From a virus: a stretch of 64,000 nucleotides of DNA. Both the position numbers and the translations under genes were made by a program. This document shows positions 8,119 through 17,852 of the stretch, in pieces. The number at the start of each line of letters is the position of its first letter. Within the stretch, counting starts at the first letter, position 1. The notes beneath the pieces were generated by a model, which was given only the letters and a program-made list of their open reading frames with translations, was not told the DNA's origin and ran no database searches. Location: the IMG/VR virus record IMGVR_UViG_3300012000_000013, positions 1 to 64,000 of that record; one strand, written 5' to 3'.

Positions 8119-8415
8119 ATGGAAAAAGTGAATTTTGCTGGAGCAAATGGTTTTATATGGTGGGTTGGAGTTGTTGAGGACCGACTTGATCCTTTAGCCA
8201 TTGGCCGGTGCCGTGTAAGAATATTTGGATGGCATTCTGAAAAAAAGAATTTAGTTCCTACAAAAGATTTACCTTGGGCTCACCCAATGCAACCAATTAA
8301 TAATTCTAAAAATTTCTCTGCTCCAAGAATTGGAGATTGGATTGTTGGTTTCTTTTTAGATGGTGAAAATGCACAACAACCAGTAATGATGGGAGTTTTA
8401 CCAGGAATAAAATGA
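8119..8415 (+). CDS. 5: gp5-like OB-fold hub protein without lysozyme domain
   Basis: 98 aa. The whole protein corresponds to the N-terminal OB-fold of T4 gp5 (575 aa): FIWWVGVVEDRLDPLAIGRC, RVRIFGWH, DLPWAHPMQP, then GDWIVGFFLDGENAQQPVMM and GVLPG. The OB domain seats the spike on the hub trimer. The T4 gp5 lysozyme and beta-helix domains are missing from this gene; a separate beta-helix gene lies 1.1 kb downstream and a muralytic domain is found in the 646-aa minus-strand protein. It starts 2 nt after the gp27-like stop and overlaps the next gene by 4 nt. The fold assignment is confident. Confidence 0.85.
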   Translation: MEKVNFAGANGFIWWVGVVEDRLDPLAIGRCRVRIFGWHSEKKNLVPTKDLPWAHPMQPINNSKNFSAPRIGDWIVGFFLDGENAQQPVMMGVLPGIK

Positions 8416-8639
8416 GTAAATTAATGGAACTACATAAGTTGGCTGCAAAAGTAAAAATATTGGAAGAAAAATATTTTGCTGGAGTATTAACTGAAAAAGA
8501 GTTTGCTGAACAAATGGAAAAAACAAACTGCCATTGCCATGATGATATTGTGCTTGATGCTTGTCATGCAGACCAAGATGTTTGTTATCGTGAAATAATT
8601 AATAATGCAATGAAAATGATTAAAAAAGGAACATCATAA
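8412..8639 (+). CDS. Small Cys/His-rich protein in the hub-spike operon
   Basis: 75 aa, unrecognised. Residues 1-37 are an amphipathic helix (LHKLAAKVKILEEKYFAGVL). It is followed by a dense metal-ligand cluster (C40 H41 C42 H43, C51 H52, C58; NCHCHDDIVLDACHADQDVC), then a basic helix. The spacing suggests zinc or iron binding. ATGA overlap with the OB gene and TAATG overlap with the next gene place it inside the spike operon, so it may be a spike chaperone or small structural part. The ligands are seen; function is unknown. Confidence 0.7.
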   Translation: MSKLMELHKLAAKVKILEEKYFAGVLTEKEFAEQMEKTNCHCHDDIVLDACHADQDVCYREIINNAMKMIKKGTS

Positions 8640-9532
8640 TGGCTACGGAAGCTATACCAAGTCCCAATGTAGCAAAGATAGATTCTTTAACATCTGCTGA
8701 TTCTAATGATAAGAAAAAGAATTTGCCGTCAAATCCACCAGCTTTAGGTGTAGGCATTGTTGAAGGCACAATTGTTGACAATTTAAATTCTCAAATATCT
8801 CATGTTTGTGATTTTTCTTTAGATATTCAAAAAAATATTGGATTAAAAAAATATGTTAAAGCCATTTCTAGGTTTATTAGAGATGGAATTCGTGCTGTCA
8901 AACTTGCATTAGGTTTTGGAGAACCATCTGGACTTATTTTTACCGTTATTGAGAAATTAAAAGCTGCAGCTGCTTTTATTAGGTATGTTCAAAAAGAATA
9001 TATTCAACCTGTTCTTGATTTTCAAAAATATGTTCTTGATGTTGTTGTAAAAATAAAAAAACTAATTCAATGGATTTTAAGTTTGCCAGCAAAAATATTT
9101 GCCATGTTAAAAGGTTGTTTAACAAGACTTTATAAAACAATTGCAAGTATTTTCTCTGACGCTTGGAATGAAGCTACAGCTGAAGAAGCAGCTGACTTTG
9201 CCGCACAAAATCCAACTAGCGATTTGATTACTGAACCACCAGGAACACCAGAAGAAGGATCTTTCTCTCAATTAAGAGAAGCTGCTAGCGATTTAAATAA
9301 TGCTAGAAATAAACTCACTCAAGGAGTAGAAACTGTTGTTAAAGATACTGTAACAATATTAGCTTCTGCTACAAATTTAACCTCTGTTTCAACCACAGAT
9401 GGTGATTTAGATCCAGAATACATAGAAGCCATTCTTGTTGAAGTTCAAGAATCATCAGCTAACGCTACGCTTGTTGCTGAAAACAATATGAATAGTGTTT
9501 CTGGTATTATTAATAATAGTAATGGAGGATAA
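8639..9532 (+). CDS. Helical structural protein of the hub-spike operon, unknown function
   Basis: 297 aa, not recognised. Residues 60-180 are a run of amphipathic to hydrophobic helices (VKIKKLIQWILSLPAKIFAM and neighbours), and residues 185-297 are Ala/Glu/Thr-rich. There is no signal peptide or enzyme motif. It lies between the gp5 OB gene and the spike beta-helix gene, 2 nt from the latter, so a baseplate hub or spike assembly role is likely. The helix pattern could also suit a membrane-interacting protein delivered with the spike. Confidence 0.6.
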   Translation: MATEAIPSPNVAKIDSLTSADSNDKKKNLPSNPPALGVGIVEGTIVDNLNSQISHVCDFSLDIQKNIGLKKYVKAISRFIRDGIRAVKLALGFGEPSGLIFTVIEKLKAAAAFIRYVQKEYIQPVLDFQKYVLDVVVKIKKLIQWILSLPAKIFAMLKGCLTRLYKTIASIFSDAWNEATAEEAADFAAQNPTSDLITEPPGTPEEGSFSQLREAASDLNNARNKLTQGVETVVKDTVTILASATNLTSVSTTDGDLDPEYIEAILVEVQESSANATLVAENNMNSVSGIINNSNGG

Positions 9533-9534
9533 TT

Positions 9535-10377
9535 ATGGCAACGTATGAAAGACCTCCAATTGAAAGCACCTGGATTGAACCAGAATCTGCTGCAAACGAT
9601 GAAACTAAACCAGAATATCCATATAATAACATTCAACAAACTGAAGGTGGCCATTCATTTGAAATGGATGATACACCCACTCGTGAAAGAGTTCGTATTC
9701 AACATGGTAAATCAAAAAACTTTATTGAAATGCACCCCAATGGTGACCAAGTTGTAAAAATATTTGGTGATGGTTATGAAATTGTAGCCAAAAATAAAAA
9801 TGTTTTAATAAAAGGTGTTTGTAATATTACTGTGCGTGGTGATTGTAATATGGAAGTTTTAGGCAATTTTAATCAATCTGTTACTGGTGATTACAATCTT
9901 GCTGTTAAGGGTCAATATAATGTTCGAGCAGTTAAAGATATTTCTATATCAGGTGATGATGATGTATCAATTTCTGCAAATGAAAATACTGGCGGTTCTG
10001 TAAGACTTGGTGCTGCAACATCGGTTGATATAAGTTCAGATTTGAATGTGTATGGACCAGCTACTTGTGATTCGCTTGTTGCAACAACACGAGTAACTGG
10101 AGGTATGGGTGTTACAGCTGGACCATTTGGATTTACATCTGCTCTTGGAGGACTTTCTCTTGGCAAACCAACTCCAGCAACTCCAGTTGCAATACCTGGT
10201 TCTATCACCACGGTGGGACCAATTATTTCTGATGTATCTGTGGCTGCACCTCTTGGTAATTTTTTAATAATGACTTCTGTTTTGATGACGGATATAGTTA
10301 ATACCACAATGTATAATTTTCACCAGCATCCTGCACCAAGAGGAATTACAGGATTTCCAACTTTGCCAATGATTTAA
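9535..10377 (+). CDS. Spike beta-helix protein (gp5 C-terminal domain as a separate gene)
   Basis: 280 aa. Residues 60-150 are a regular octad-like beta-helix of the gp5/VgrG needle type: NFIEMHPNGDQVVKIFGDGY, then EIVAKNKNVLIKGVCNITV, CNMEVLGNFNQSVTGDYNLA and VKGQYNVRAVKDISISG. Residues 160-230 are Gly/Ala/Pro-rich. Near the end YNFHQHPAPRG contains an HxH of the kind that binds iron at the tip of P2- and phi92-type spikes. Together with the OB gene it reconstitutes the T4 gp5 spike without the lysozyme. The fold is clear; trimeric needle and iron binding are inferred from related spikes. Confidence 0.82.
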   Translation: MATYERPPIESTWIEPESAANDETKPEYPYNNIQQTEGGHSFEMDDTPTRERVRIQHGKSKNFIEMHPNGDQVVKIFGDGYEIVAKNKNVLIKGVCNITVRGDCNMEVLGNFNQSVTGDYNLAVKGQYNVRAVKDISISGDDDVSISANENTGGSVRLGAATSVDISSDLNVYGPATCDSLVATTRVTGGMGVTAGPFGFTSALGGLSLGKPTPATPVAIPGSITTVGPIISDVSVAAPLGNFLIMTSVLMTDIVNTTMYNFHQHPAPRGITGFPTLPMI

Positions 10378-10396
10378 TTTATAATGGAGAAATAAA

Positions 10397-11275
10397 ATGA
10401 CAACAATAGCAAATTCAGCGGGAGTTTTTGCAAGACTTGGATATAACTTTGATGATCCAAATGAAACCATACAAAATTTTTCAGACGAAACAAAAGCACA
10501 ATTAAATGCAGTTCCTGCTTTGCTTACTTCTTGGGCTGGAAAAGATTTAGCAACTAGTAATGTGGGTTCTTATTATAAAAATCCTGTCGCTACAGATGTG
10601 CAAAGTATTAGCGATTCTGCAAATTTAATTGTTTCAATTGTTACTGCAGCCAATGGATTACAAGGATTAACGGGAACAATTACTACTCTATTTGCTAATA
10701 TTGCAAATACTAATTTGGCTACTGTTTGCCAATCTTATAAATTACATACTGATAGGCTTTCAGGCCTAAGAAATTTTGATGATGATGTGGGTGCCAATAC
10801 TTCAGCCATTTACACCTCACCATATAAAGATCCAGCAATTGGTTATGGCAAATCAGCAATGTATCTTGTTAATCAAACAGACGGAATCGTTAACACCGCA
10901 CCAATTTTAGGTAGTTTTACTAGTCTTTTTGTTGGCCCACAGATAAATGCAAACTCAAGTATAATTTCAACTTACTATAATATAATTAATAATAGTATAA
11001 CAGTAACACAAGACACAAGTGGAGCTTACTCAAACACAGTCCACACCTCAAATCTTTCTTTATCGGTAGTTACAACAATTGATAGCCAGCTGGCGAACAC
11101 CACTATATTTTTGGCAAACAGAGAAAATCACGATAAAAATTATTATGCCAATCTAAAAACTGTGTCGGAAGATTATCAAGAGCTTCGCAAATTACAAAAT
11201 TTAGGAGAATCAGAAAGCACTCTGATTCAAGATTATATTGGAACAGACAAACTACTTTCTAGGCTGAACGCATAA
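10397..11275 (+). CDS. Putative virion structural protein before gp25
   Basis: 292 aa, not identified. It is Asn/Thr/Ser-rich with a C-terminal helical segment (HDKNYYANLKTVSEDYQEL). TGGAGAAATAAAATG gives a good ribosome site. It lies between the spike protein and gp25, a position where related phages carry uncharacterised structural genes. There is no enzymatic motif. The late-promoter octamer for gp25 overlaps its stop codon. Confidence 0.6.
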   Translation: MTTIANSAGVFARLGYNFDDPNETIQNFSDETKAQLNAVPALLTSWAGKDLATSNVGSYYKNPVATDVQSISDSANLIVSIVTAANGLQGLTGTITTLFANIANTNLATVCQSYKLHTDRLSGLRNFDDDVGANTSAIYTSPYKDPAIGYGKSAMYLVNQTDGIVNTAPILGSFTSLFVGPQINANSSIISTYYNIINNSITVTQDTSGAYSNTVHTSNLSLSVVTTIDSQLANTTIFLANRENHDKNYYANLKTVSEDYQELRKLQNLGESESTLIQDYIGTDKLLSRLNA

Positions 11276-11278
11276 ATA
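11271..11278 (+). promoter_or_regulatory. Late-promoter-like CATAAATA before gp25
   Basis: The octamer matches NATAAATA and lies 4 nt before the gp25 ATG. There is no ribosome site between, so the message would start at about the ATG. Confidence 0.55.
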
Positions 11279-11282
11279 AGAT

Positions 11283-11687
11283 ATGGCAACCGTAACCACA
11301 AATATCGCTCGGGAATATAGTGATTTAGACTTAAATTTCACTATTCATCCAGTCAAAAAAGACATAAACCGCCATGTTGGTGATATGGCGGTCATCAATT
11401 CTATAAAGAATTTGGTGTTAACTAATCACTATGAGAGACCATTTCAACCAGATATTGGTAGTAATATTCGCCGACTTTTGTTTGAAAATATGGATACGAT
11501 TACTGCTTCTTCCATAGAAACAGAAATAGAACAAACAATATTAAACTACGAACCTAGAGCTAGAGTTTCAAGAATTAATGCTGTTGCAGATTTTGACAGA
11601 AATGGGTTTAATGTAGAAATGGAATTTTTTGTTATCAATAGAACCGACCCAATTACAATTAATTTTTTCTTAGAACGGATTAGATAA
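11283..11687 (+). CDS. 25: gp25-like baseplate wedge protein
   Basis: 134 aa, the same size as T4 gp25 (132 aa). It has the gp25/GpW-family pattern: YSDLDLNFTIHPVKKDINR, AVINSIKNLVLTNHYERPFQ, GSNIRRLLFENMD and the diagnostic late NYEPRARVSRI (EPR core). gp25 contacts gp6 and nucleates the sheath. gp6 follows after 4 nt, as in T4-like genomes. No Shine-Dalgarno sequence precedes the ATG. Confidence 0.93.
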   Translation: MATVTTNIAREYSDLDLNFTIHPVKKDINRHVGDMAVINSIKNLVLTNHYERPFQPDIGSNIRRLLFENMDTITASSIETEIEQTILNYEPRARVSRINAVADFDRNGFNVEMEFFVINRTDPITINFFLERIR

Positions 11688-11691
11688 GAAA

Positions 11692-13746
11692 ATGGCCAAC
11701 GCTCGTTTACAAATTTCTGACCTTGATTTTGACCAAATCAAGACAAACCTAAAAGCATATTTAAAACAACAATCTCAATTTCAAGACTATGATTTTGATG
11801 GTGCTGGATTAAATATTCTTTTAGATATTCTTGCTTATAATACCCACTACAATTCATACTACTTGAACATGGTGGCCAACGAAGCATTTTTAGATACTGC
11901 TTTACTAAGAGATTCGGTTGTTTCTCACGCCAAAACTTTAGGTTATATTCCTTTTTCTGTTACTGCACCACGAGCAATCGTTAATGTAACTGTGAATAGT
12001 GGAACAACAACACCTGAAACATTGACTATTCCAAAAGGGTTTACATTTAGTTCAAATTTAATTGATAGTCTTTCTTATAATTTTGTTGTATTAGAAGAAA
12101 CCACAGTAACAAAATCCAACACTTCTTTTTTCTTTGAAAATTTGGACATTTATGAAGGTTCATTGGTAAGTTATGTTTTCAATTATACTGAAAACTCTAA
12201 TCCAAAATCTGTATTTGTATTACCTGATAACAATATTGATACAACAACAATTTCTGTATCCGTATCACCAAATGTGGGAAATACATCAACACAAGTTTAT
12301 AATCAAGTAACAGATATTCTTGATATTACTTCAACATCTAATGTTTATTTTTTACAAGAAAGTAAAAATGGAAACTACGAAATTTATTTTGGTGATGGAG
12401 TGGTTGGCAAAGCACTTAATGATGGTGCAGTTGTTACAGTAACATATTTGGTTACCAATGGTGTTGCTGCCAATCAAACGAATGGTTTTGTTGCCGCTTC
12501 TTCAATTGGCGCTTATTCTGATATCGTTGTTGATGTTGTTGATGTAGCATCTGGTGGTTCAACTCGTGAAACAGTCGATTCAATTAAATACTCAGCTGCA
12601 GCTCAATATGCAACACAAAACAGATTGGTTACAGTTAAAGATTATGAATCGTATATTAAGAGTAAATACCCAAGCGTAGATTCTTTATCCGTTTGGGGTG
12701 GCGAAACTGAAACACCAAAAGTTTTTGGTAAAGTTTATATTGCACTAAAACCAAAAGCTAATTATTTTATTTCTGAAACTGAAAAACAAAGAATTATTGA
12801 TGATATTATTAACCCAAAAGCAATTGTATCAGTAAGTGCAGAAATTCGTGATGCACAATTTTTATATTTAATTGTTGAAAACCGAGTTCAATATGACCCA
12901 AAGAAAACATCTTCAGATGAAGGCACAATTAGAACAAATATTCGTCAAGCTATTTTAGATTACCGTGATACCAATTTAAACAAGTTTGCTGGCACATTCA
13001 TTCTTTCAAAATTACAAGACGCTATTGATGCTACCAATGGTGATTCTATTATTGGTTCTGAAACTGTTGTTCGTGTTCAACGCCGGTTTCAACCTCAATT
13101 GAATGAGTCTGTAAGTTATACAATTAAATATAATGTTCCTATTCATCGTGGAACACTAACAAATAAATTAACATCAACACTATTTACAGTATTTGATATT
13201 ACTGGAACAGTAAGAACGGCTCAATTTGATGAAGCTCCACAATCTTTTACTGGTATATCTTCAATTCAAATTACCAATCCAGGCACAGGATATACAACCA
13301 CACCAACAGTTACAATTACTGGCGATGGCACAAATGCAACAGCTGAAGCAGTAATTGTAAATGGTAAAATTCAAAGTATTAATATTACCAATCGTGGTGT
13401 TGATTATACTCGTGCCACAGTTTCAATTACTGGCGGTAACGGATATGGTGCAGAAGCACTTGCTGTTATTGATGGTAAAACAGGTACACTTAGAACAATT
13501 TATTATGATAGTTTAGCACAAAGACAGATTATTAATTCTAATGCAGGAACTATTGATTATGACAATGGAATTGTAACCATTAATAACATTCGGTTTTTAA
13601 GTATTGATTCTGTTGATGGATTAATTCGTGTAACAATTGAATCTGAAAAAGGAATTATTGAATCAACAAGGGACACAATTCTTACCATTGATGAAGATGA
13701 TCCTATAGCAATTTCAACAATATTAGAAAAGAAATATAGTTCATAA
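11692..13746 (+). CDS. 6: gp6-like baseplate wedge protein
   Basis: 684 aa (T4 gp6 is 660 aa). gp6 dimers form the inner ring that binds wedges to the hub. The N-terminus is characteristic: DLDFDQIKTNLKAYLKQQSQ, GAGLNILLDILAYNTHYNSY and NEAFLDTALLRDSVVSHAKT, followed by GYIPFSVTAPRA. Residues 300-480 include the conserved KDYESYIKSKYPSVDSLSVW region. About 518-590 carry a GTGYTTTPTVTITGDGT-type beta module that recurs in gp7, gp8 and the DUF4815-type protein. The TAATGG overlap with gp7 implies coupled translation. Confidence 0.92.
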   Translation: MANARLQISDLDFDQIKTNLKAYLKQQSQFQDYDFDGAGLNILLDILAYNTHYNSYYLNMVANEAFLDTALLRDSVVSHAKTLGYIPFSVTAPRAIVNVTVNSGTTTPETLTIPKGFTFSSNLIDSLSYNFVVLEETTVTKSNTSFFFENLDIYEGSLVSYVFNYTENSNPKSVFVLPDNNIDTTTISVSVSPNVGNTSTQVYNQVTDILDITSTSNVYFLQESKNGNYEIYFGDGVVGKALNDGAVVTVTYLVTNGVAANQTNGFVAASSIGAYSDIVVDVVDVASGGSTRETVDSIKYSAAAQYATQNRLVTVKDYESYIKSKYPSVDSLSVWGGETETPKVFGKVYIALKPKANYFISETEKQRIIDDIINPKAIVSVSAEIRDAQFLYLIVENRVQYDPKKTSSDEGTIRTNIRQAILDYRDTNLNKFAGTFILSKLQDAIDATNGDSIIGSETVVRVQRRFQPQLNESVSYTIKYNVPIHRGTLTNKLTSTLFTVFDITGTVRTAQFDEAPQSFTGISSIQITNPGTGYTTTPTVTITGDGTNATAEAVIVNGKIQSINITNRGVDYTRATVSITGGNGYGAEALAVIDGKTGTLRTIYYDSLAQRQIINSNAGTIDYDNGIVTINNIRFLSIDSVDGLIRVTIESEKGIIESTRDTILTIDEDDPIAISTILEKKYSS

Positions 13747-16253
13747 TGGCTGACCAAAAAACATCGTTACTGATTAATCGTCAGGTACCGGAGTTTGTTC
13801 GTGAAGAACATCCTAATTTTATTGCTTTTTTGGAAGCATATTATGAGTTCTTAGAAAACAAACAAGGCACAAAAAAGAATGACTTAATAACTAAGTCAAA
13901 AGACCTTCGTTACATATCCGATGTTGATTATTCTATTGCAGAATTTGAAAATAACTTTTTCAATACCTATGCTAGTTTAATTCCTCGTAATGTTGAGGTA
14001 GACAAAGGCACTCTAATCAAACAAATATTGCCTTTGTATTTGGCTAAAGGTAATCAGAAATCTTTTCAACTTTTATTCCGTCTTTTATTTAATGAAGAAG
14101 TAGAAGTTATTCAACCAAATTTAAATGTTTTGCGTGCTTCTGATGGCAAATGGTTGATTGAAAATGCATTCCGTATCTCACAAAATGTTTACAGTAATTA
14201 TACTGGTAACGGAACAAAAACAACATTTAAATTGGCTCAAGTTGCTGCGGCAGAAACAATTGCCGTGTATGTGAATGGAGTTTTGAAAACCGAAGCCACA
14301 GATTATTATGTTCGCAAAGAATCCAGAAAATTAATATTCAACTCTGCTCCGGCAAATAATTCTGAAATAAAAGTTTTATATAATGATTTTAATTTTGAAA
14401 TTTTAACAAACCGTAAGTTGACCGGGTCAGATTCTTCTGCTACAGCTTTAGTAGAAAGGGTTTCACAAAAAACAGTTAATACTGTTCCTATTTTTGAACT
14501 TTATGTAAACAAAAAAACTCTCCTTGGAGAATTTACAACAGGCGAAAATGCAACATTAGATATTATAGATCCAGATGATGGTTCGTTAATTGAGATAGAA
14601 GTTTTAGGGTTAGCTTCACTTAGAACAATTAACATTATTAATGGTGGTGCAAGTTATAATGTTGGAGATCCAGTAACAATTACTGGAGGCAACCCTACAA
14701 ATCCAGCAACTGCCGTTATTTCAGAAGTATTCTCTGGTTTTATTAATAAAATTCAAGCTTTAGCTGGCGGTGCCGGATTTAAAGTTGGTTCAAATGTTTA
14801 TGTGGTTGGAACGGGCGCAGCTTCATTAACTCTTGCTATTGATGGTGTTGATGTTTCTGGTCAAAACACAGCAAATGTTTTTGTTGTTAATACTGATAGA
14901 ATTGCTGATTATGGAAGTATTGCAATTAATGCTGCCAATTATGGATTTAATGCTTCAATTGTTACTGAAAATGTTAATTCAAAAATTATTGATGCTTTAA
15001 GTTTTCAGAATGTTACAAGTATTGGTGCAATTACCAATGTGGCAATTTTATTTGCCAATGCCGCATTTGCTTCTATTCCAACATTAGATGCTGATTCTGC
15101 ACCGTTTCAAGCAAACGGCACAACGCATCAAGTTTTAAGCACATATTCACTAGGTAGAATTGAAATTAATAATGGCGGCAGTGGATATGCCATTGGAGAT
15201 GAATTATTATTCACACAAAAATCTATGACTTTTGGTATTGGTGGAGCTGCAGCCGTAACCAATGTGTCACCAACAGGTGCAATTACTAAAGTAGAATTAC
15301 AACCATCAAGAATTCGTGGTACCGCAAATACTTTTGGCAATTCAAATGTAACAGTTATTGGAACTAATACTGTATTTCAAGATGATTTACGAGTTGGTGA
15401 CCGAATTATGGTTAACAATGAACCTCGTTATATTAATTCCATTTCATCCAACACCTCATTGAATGTTAATGTTAATTTTAATTATGCTACAACTAACAAA
15501 ACAATTGGTAAATTTGGTGATTATCCAATAGGCGGTCAAAATTATGATGCTAGAAAATTACCAACAATAACCATTTCATCAACAGCCGGTTCTAATGCTA
15601 ATTTGACTGTATCGGCTCTAATGGGAGATGGTGAGAATTTGTTAGCACAATCTGACCAGAACCCTGGTGCTATATTAAAAATAAGAATTACTGATGCTGG
15701 TCAAGGATATGAATTTGCACCACAGATTAGTTTGACAGCATATGGTGATGGAACAGCTACAGCAAATACAGAAATTGAACCAAGTTATGTTACTTTCCCT
15801 GGTCGTTGGACAACATCTGATTCTTTACTGTCGAGTTCAGAAAGAGTAATTCAAGGTCGTGAATACTATGTTGATTATTCATATTTACTCTCATCTTCGG
15901 TAGAATTTAGTAAATTTAAAGATGTGTTCAAAGATTTAATTCACCCAGCTGGATTCATTGATTATGCAGAATATAAGATTAATGAAACAATTAATACCAC
16001 TATTGACAAAACGGCTTTAAATGTGGCAAATACTATTGCTGGAACAGTCAATGTAAATAGTAGCATCTATATAACTGGCACAAACACGAAATTTAATATT
16101 TCTAATAGTTTAGGTGTGTTAACAATAGGTTCTCAAATTGCTGTTAATTCACAAATTAGATATGTTAATGCTATTTACAGTAACACGGTAGCAACAGTAA
16201 ATTCTGCATTTACGATAACTTCAAACGGCGAAACCCTTGTAATTGTTACATAA
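13746..16253 (+). CDS. 7: gp7-like large baseplate wedge protein
   Basis: 835 aa. The N-terminus (LLINRQVPEFVREEHPNFIA, FLEAYYEFLENKQG) and LPLYLAKGNQKSFQLLFRLL are typical of the large protein after gp6 in T4-like marine phages, annotated there as a gp7 wedge initiator or a virion structural protein. Residues 290-500 hold several GGxGYxxGD beta modules, and 525-590 and 765-835 hold a GTNTxFxxxxxxGDxIxVN module that also appears inside gp13. T4 gp7 is 1032 aa and diverges strongly, so the name rests on gene order. Coupled to gp6 by TAATGG. Confidence 0.68.
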   Translation: MADQKTSLLINRQVPEFVREEHPNFIAFLEAYYEFLENKQGTKKNDLITKSKDLRYISDVDYSIAEFENNFFNTYASLIPRNVEVDKGTLIKQILPLYLAKGNQKSFQLLFRLLFNEEVEVIQPNLNVLRASDGKWLIENAFRISQNVYSNYTGNGTKTTFKLAQVAAAETIAVYVNGVLKTEATDYYVRKESRKLIFNSAPANNSEIKVLYNDFNFEILTNRKLTGSDSSATALVERVSQKTVNTVPIFELYVNKKTLLGEFTTGENATLDIIDPDDGSLIEIEVLGLASLRTINIINGGASYNVGDPVTITGGNPTNPATAVISEVFSGFINKIQALAGGAGFKVGSNVYVVGTGAASLTLAIDGVDVSGQNTANVFVVNTDRIADYGSIAINAANYGFNASIVTENVNSKIIDALSFQNVTSIGAITNVAILFANAAFASIPTLDADSAPFQANGTTHQVLSTYSLGRIEINNGGSGYAIGDELLFTQKSMTFGIGGAAAVTNVSPTGAITKVELQPSRIRGTANTFGNSNVTVIGTNTVFQDDLRVGDRIMVNNEPRYINSISSNTSLNVNVNFNYATTNKTIGKFGDYPIGGQNYDARKLPTITISSTAGSNANLTVSALMGDGENLLAQSDQNPGAILKIRITDAGQGYEFAPQISLTAYGDGTATANTEIEPSYVTFPGRWTTSDSLLSSSERVIQGREYYVDYSYLLSSSVEFSKFKDVFKDLIHPAGFIDYAEYKINETINTTIDKTALNVANTIAGTVNVNSSIYITGTNTKFNISNSLGVLTIGSQIAVNSQIRYVNAIYSNTVATVNSAFTITSNGETLVIVT

Positions 16254-16256
16254 ATA
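16249..16256 (+). promoter_or_regulatory. Late-promoter-like CATAAATA before gp8
   Basis: NATAAATA match overlapping the gp7 stop, 12 nt before the gp8 ATG. No ribosome site in the short gap. Confidence 0.5.
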
Positions 16257-16268
16257 GAATATTAAACC

Positions 16269-17840
16269 ATGGCAACTTTTTACACTTCCAAAAAACTCTC
16301 GTTTAATAACGCAGAACAATTCAAAGAATCGTTCTATGAACCGGAACCAGCTACAGTTGGTTATGTGTTCATTGGAAATCATGTTCCGTATGCAAACGAA
16401 TCTTCTCCAAACTCCATAGTTGATTCCTCTTTTGATGAAAAATCTGTATGGGACAATATGTATGCGGCCAAACGCATTACTGGAAACGATGTAGAATTAG
16501 TTATTCCTCGTGTTAATTGGACAACAGGAAAAAGATACAAACAGTTTGATGACAAAATATCAATTGACACATTATTGACAGCCGATTCTGGTGCTGGTGG
16601 CAATAGTCAACCAATGTATATTTTGACTACCGCCAGAAATGTATATAAGTGTTTATCTAACAACGCAAACTCTATTTCCACAGTAGAACCTACTGGAGAT
16701 TATTCTACGGCTAATGGAACAATCTTTACAGCCGATGGTTTTATTTGGAAATATATGTATAATGTCAAACCTTCTAATCGGTTTTTGACAACAGATTGGA
16801 TTCCAGCTCCAATTTCTACCTCAAAGTTGGACTATAATGTAAGCTCAACAAACTTAATTGATGGCGAATTAACGACAATTATAGTTACTGGCGGAGGCAA
16901 GGGATATGCTGAACCTTCAATTACCGCAACGGCGTTTGTATCAGGAGTAACTACAATTGCTCTTGCAAATACTACAAATGTGGTTGCAAATATGGCAGTA
17001 ACCGGAACAGGCATTGCTTCTGGAACAACTGTAACGACCGTAAATCCAAACACAAGTTCAATCATTATTTCAACTGCCACAACTGCAAACGGTGGCGGAA
17101 CAACAGCCAATAACCTTACATTTAAAACAAGAGTTTATATTGATGGTGATGGAACAGGAGCAGTAGCTACTGCCAATATTACAAATAGTGCCATATCAAA
17201 AATTACACTAGATATTCCTGGAACTGGATATTCGTATGCCAATGCAACAATTTATGGCTCAGCAACCGCTGGTGCAAACACGGCAAATGCTCGAGTGGTT
17301 ATTACTCCTAAATTTGGCCACGGTTTCAATCCTGCAAAAGAGTTAGATGCAACAAATGTTATGGTTGTAGAGAGGATTGGAGCAGTTGACGCCACAGAAA
17401 ATGGTTTAATTTCAACATCCACCTCGTTTAGACAGTATGGACTTCTGAGAGATCCATATAAATATGGCAATACTTCACCTGTGATTAGTTCAAATGCAAA
17501 TACAGTTATTTCGCAAACCACAAATATAACTTTAATTGCTGGTACAAACTTTGAGTTAAACGAGTTTGTTTATCAGGGAGCTTCTTCTAATAGTGCCTAT
17601 TTTTATGGGTTTGTAAATGCTCAATCAGCAAATGAAGTTAGATTGACCAAAGTGAAAGGAACAGTATCAGTTGGTGGCACATTAATTGGTGCAAATTCTG
17701 GTATAAACAGGACTGTTGTAAAATTGACCAATCCTGAATTTCAACCATATACCGGTGATATATTGTATGCTGAAAATATTCAAAAAGTTACACGAGCAGA
17801 TGGACAAGCTGAAAATGTTAAGTTTGTTATTAGATTCTAA
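16269..17840 (+). CDS. 8: gp8-like baseplate wedge protein
   Basis: 523 aa, longer than T4 gp8 (334 aa). The first 190 residues are clearly gp8-like: YVFIGNHVPYANESSP, SVWDNMYAAKRITGNDVELV, PRVNWTTGKRYKQFDD and FIWKYMYNVKPSNRFLTTDW. The extra length is a Thr/Ala/Asn-rich insertion at about 200-330 with a GGGKGYAEPSITATAF beta module and a VTGTGIASGTTVTTV stretch. The C-terminal part (FRQYGLLRDPYKYGN and FQPYTGDILYAENIQKVTRA) returns to the gp8 core. gp8 dimers join gp7 and gp10 in the wedge. Confidence 0.9.
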   Translation: MATFYTSKKLSFNNAEQFKESFYEPEPATVGYVFIGNHVPYANESSPNSIVDSSFDEKSVWDNMYAAKRITGNDVELVIPRVNWTTGKRYKQFDDKISIDTLLTADSGAGGNSQPMYILTTARNVYKCLSNNANSISTVEPTGDYSTANGTIFTADGFIWKYMYNVKPSNRFLTTDWIPAPISTSKLDYNVSSTNLIDGELTTIIVTGGGKGYAEPSITATAFVSGVTTIALANTTNVVANMAVTGTGIASGTTVTTVNPNTSSIIISTATTANGGGTTANNLTFKTRVYIDGDGTGAVATANITNSAISKITLDIPGTGYSYANATIYGSATAGANTANARVVITPKFGHGFNPAKELDATNVMVVERIGAVDATENGLISTSTSFRQYGLLRDPYKYGNTSPVISSNANTVISQTTNITLIAGTNFELNEFVYQGASSNSAYFYGFVNAQSANEVRLTKVKGTVSVGGTLIGANSGINRTVVKLTNPEFQPYTGDILYAENIQKVTRADGQAENVKFVIRF

Positions 17841-17852
17841 GGAAAATAGTTA

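Noticed and set aside
9912-10307. Minus-strand frame of 131 codons opposite the spike protein
   Set aside because: The plus-strand beta-helix is convincing, and the antisense frame reflects its repetitive codons.
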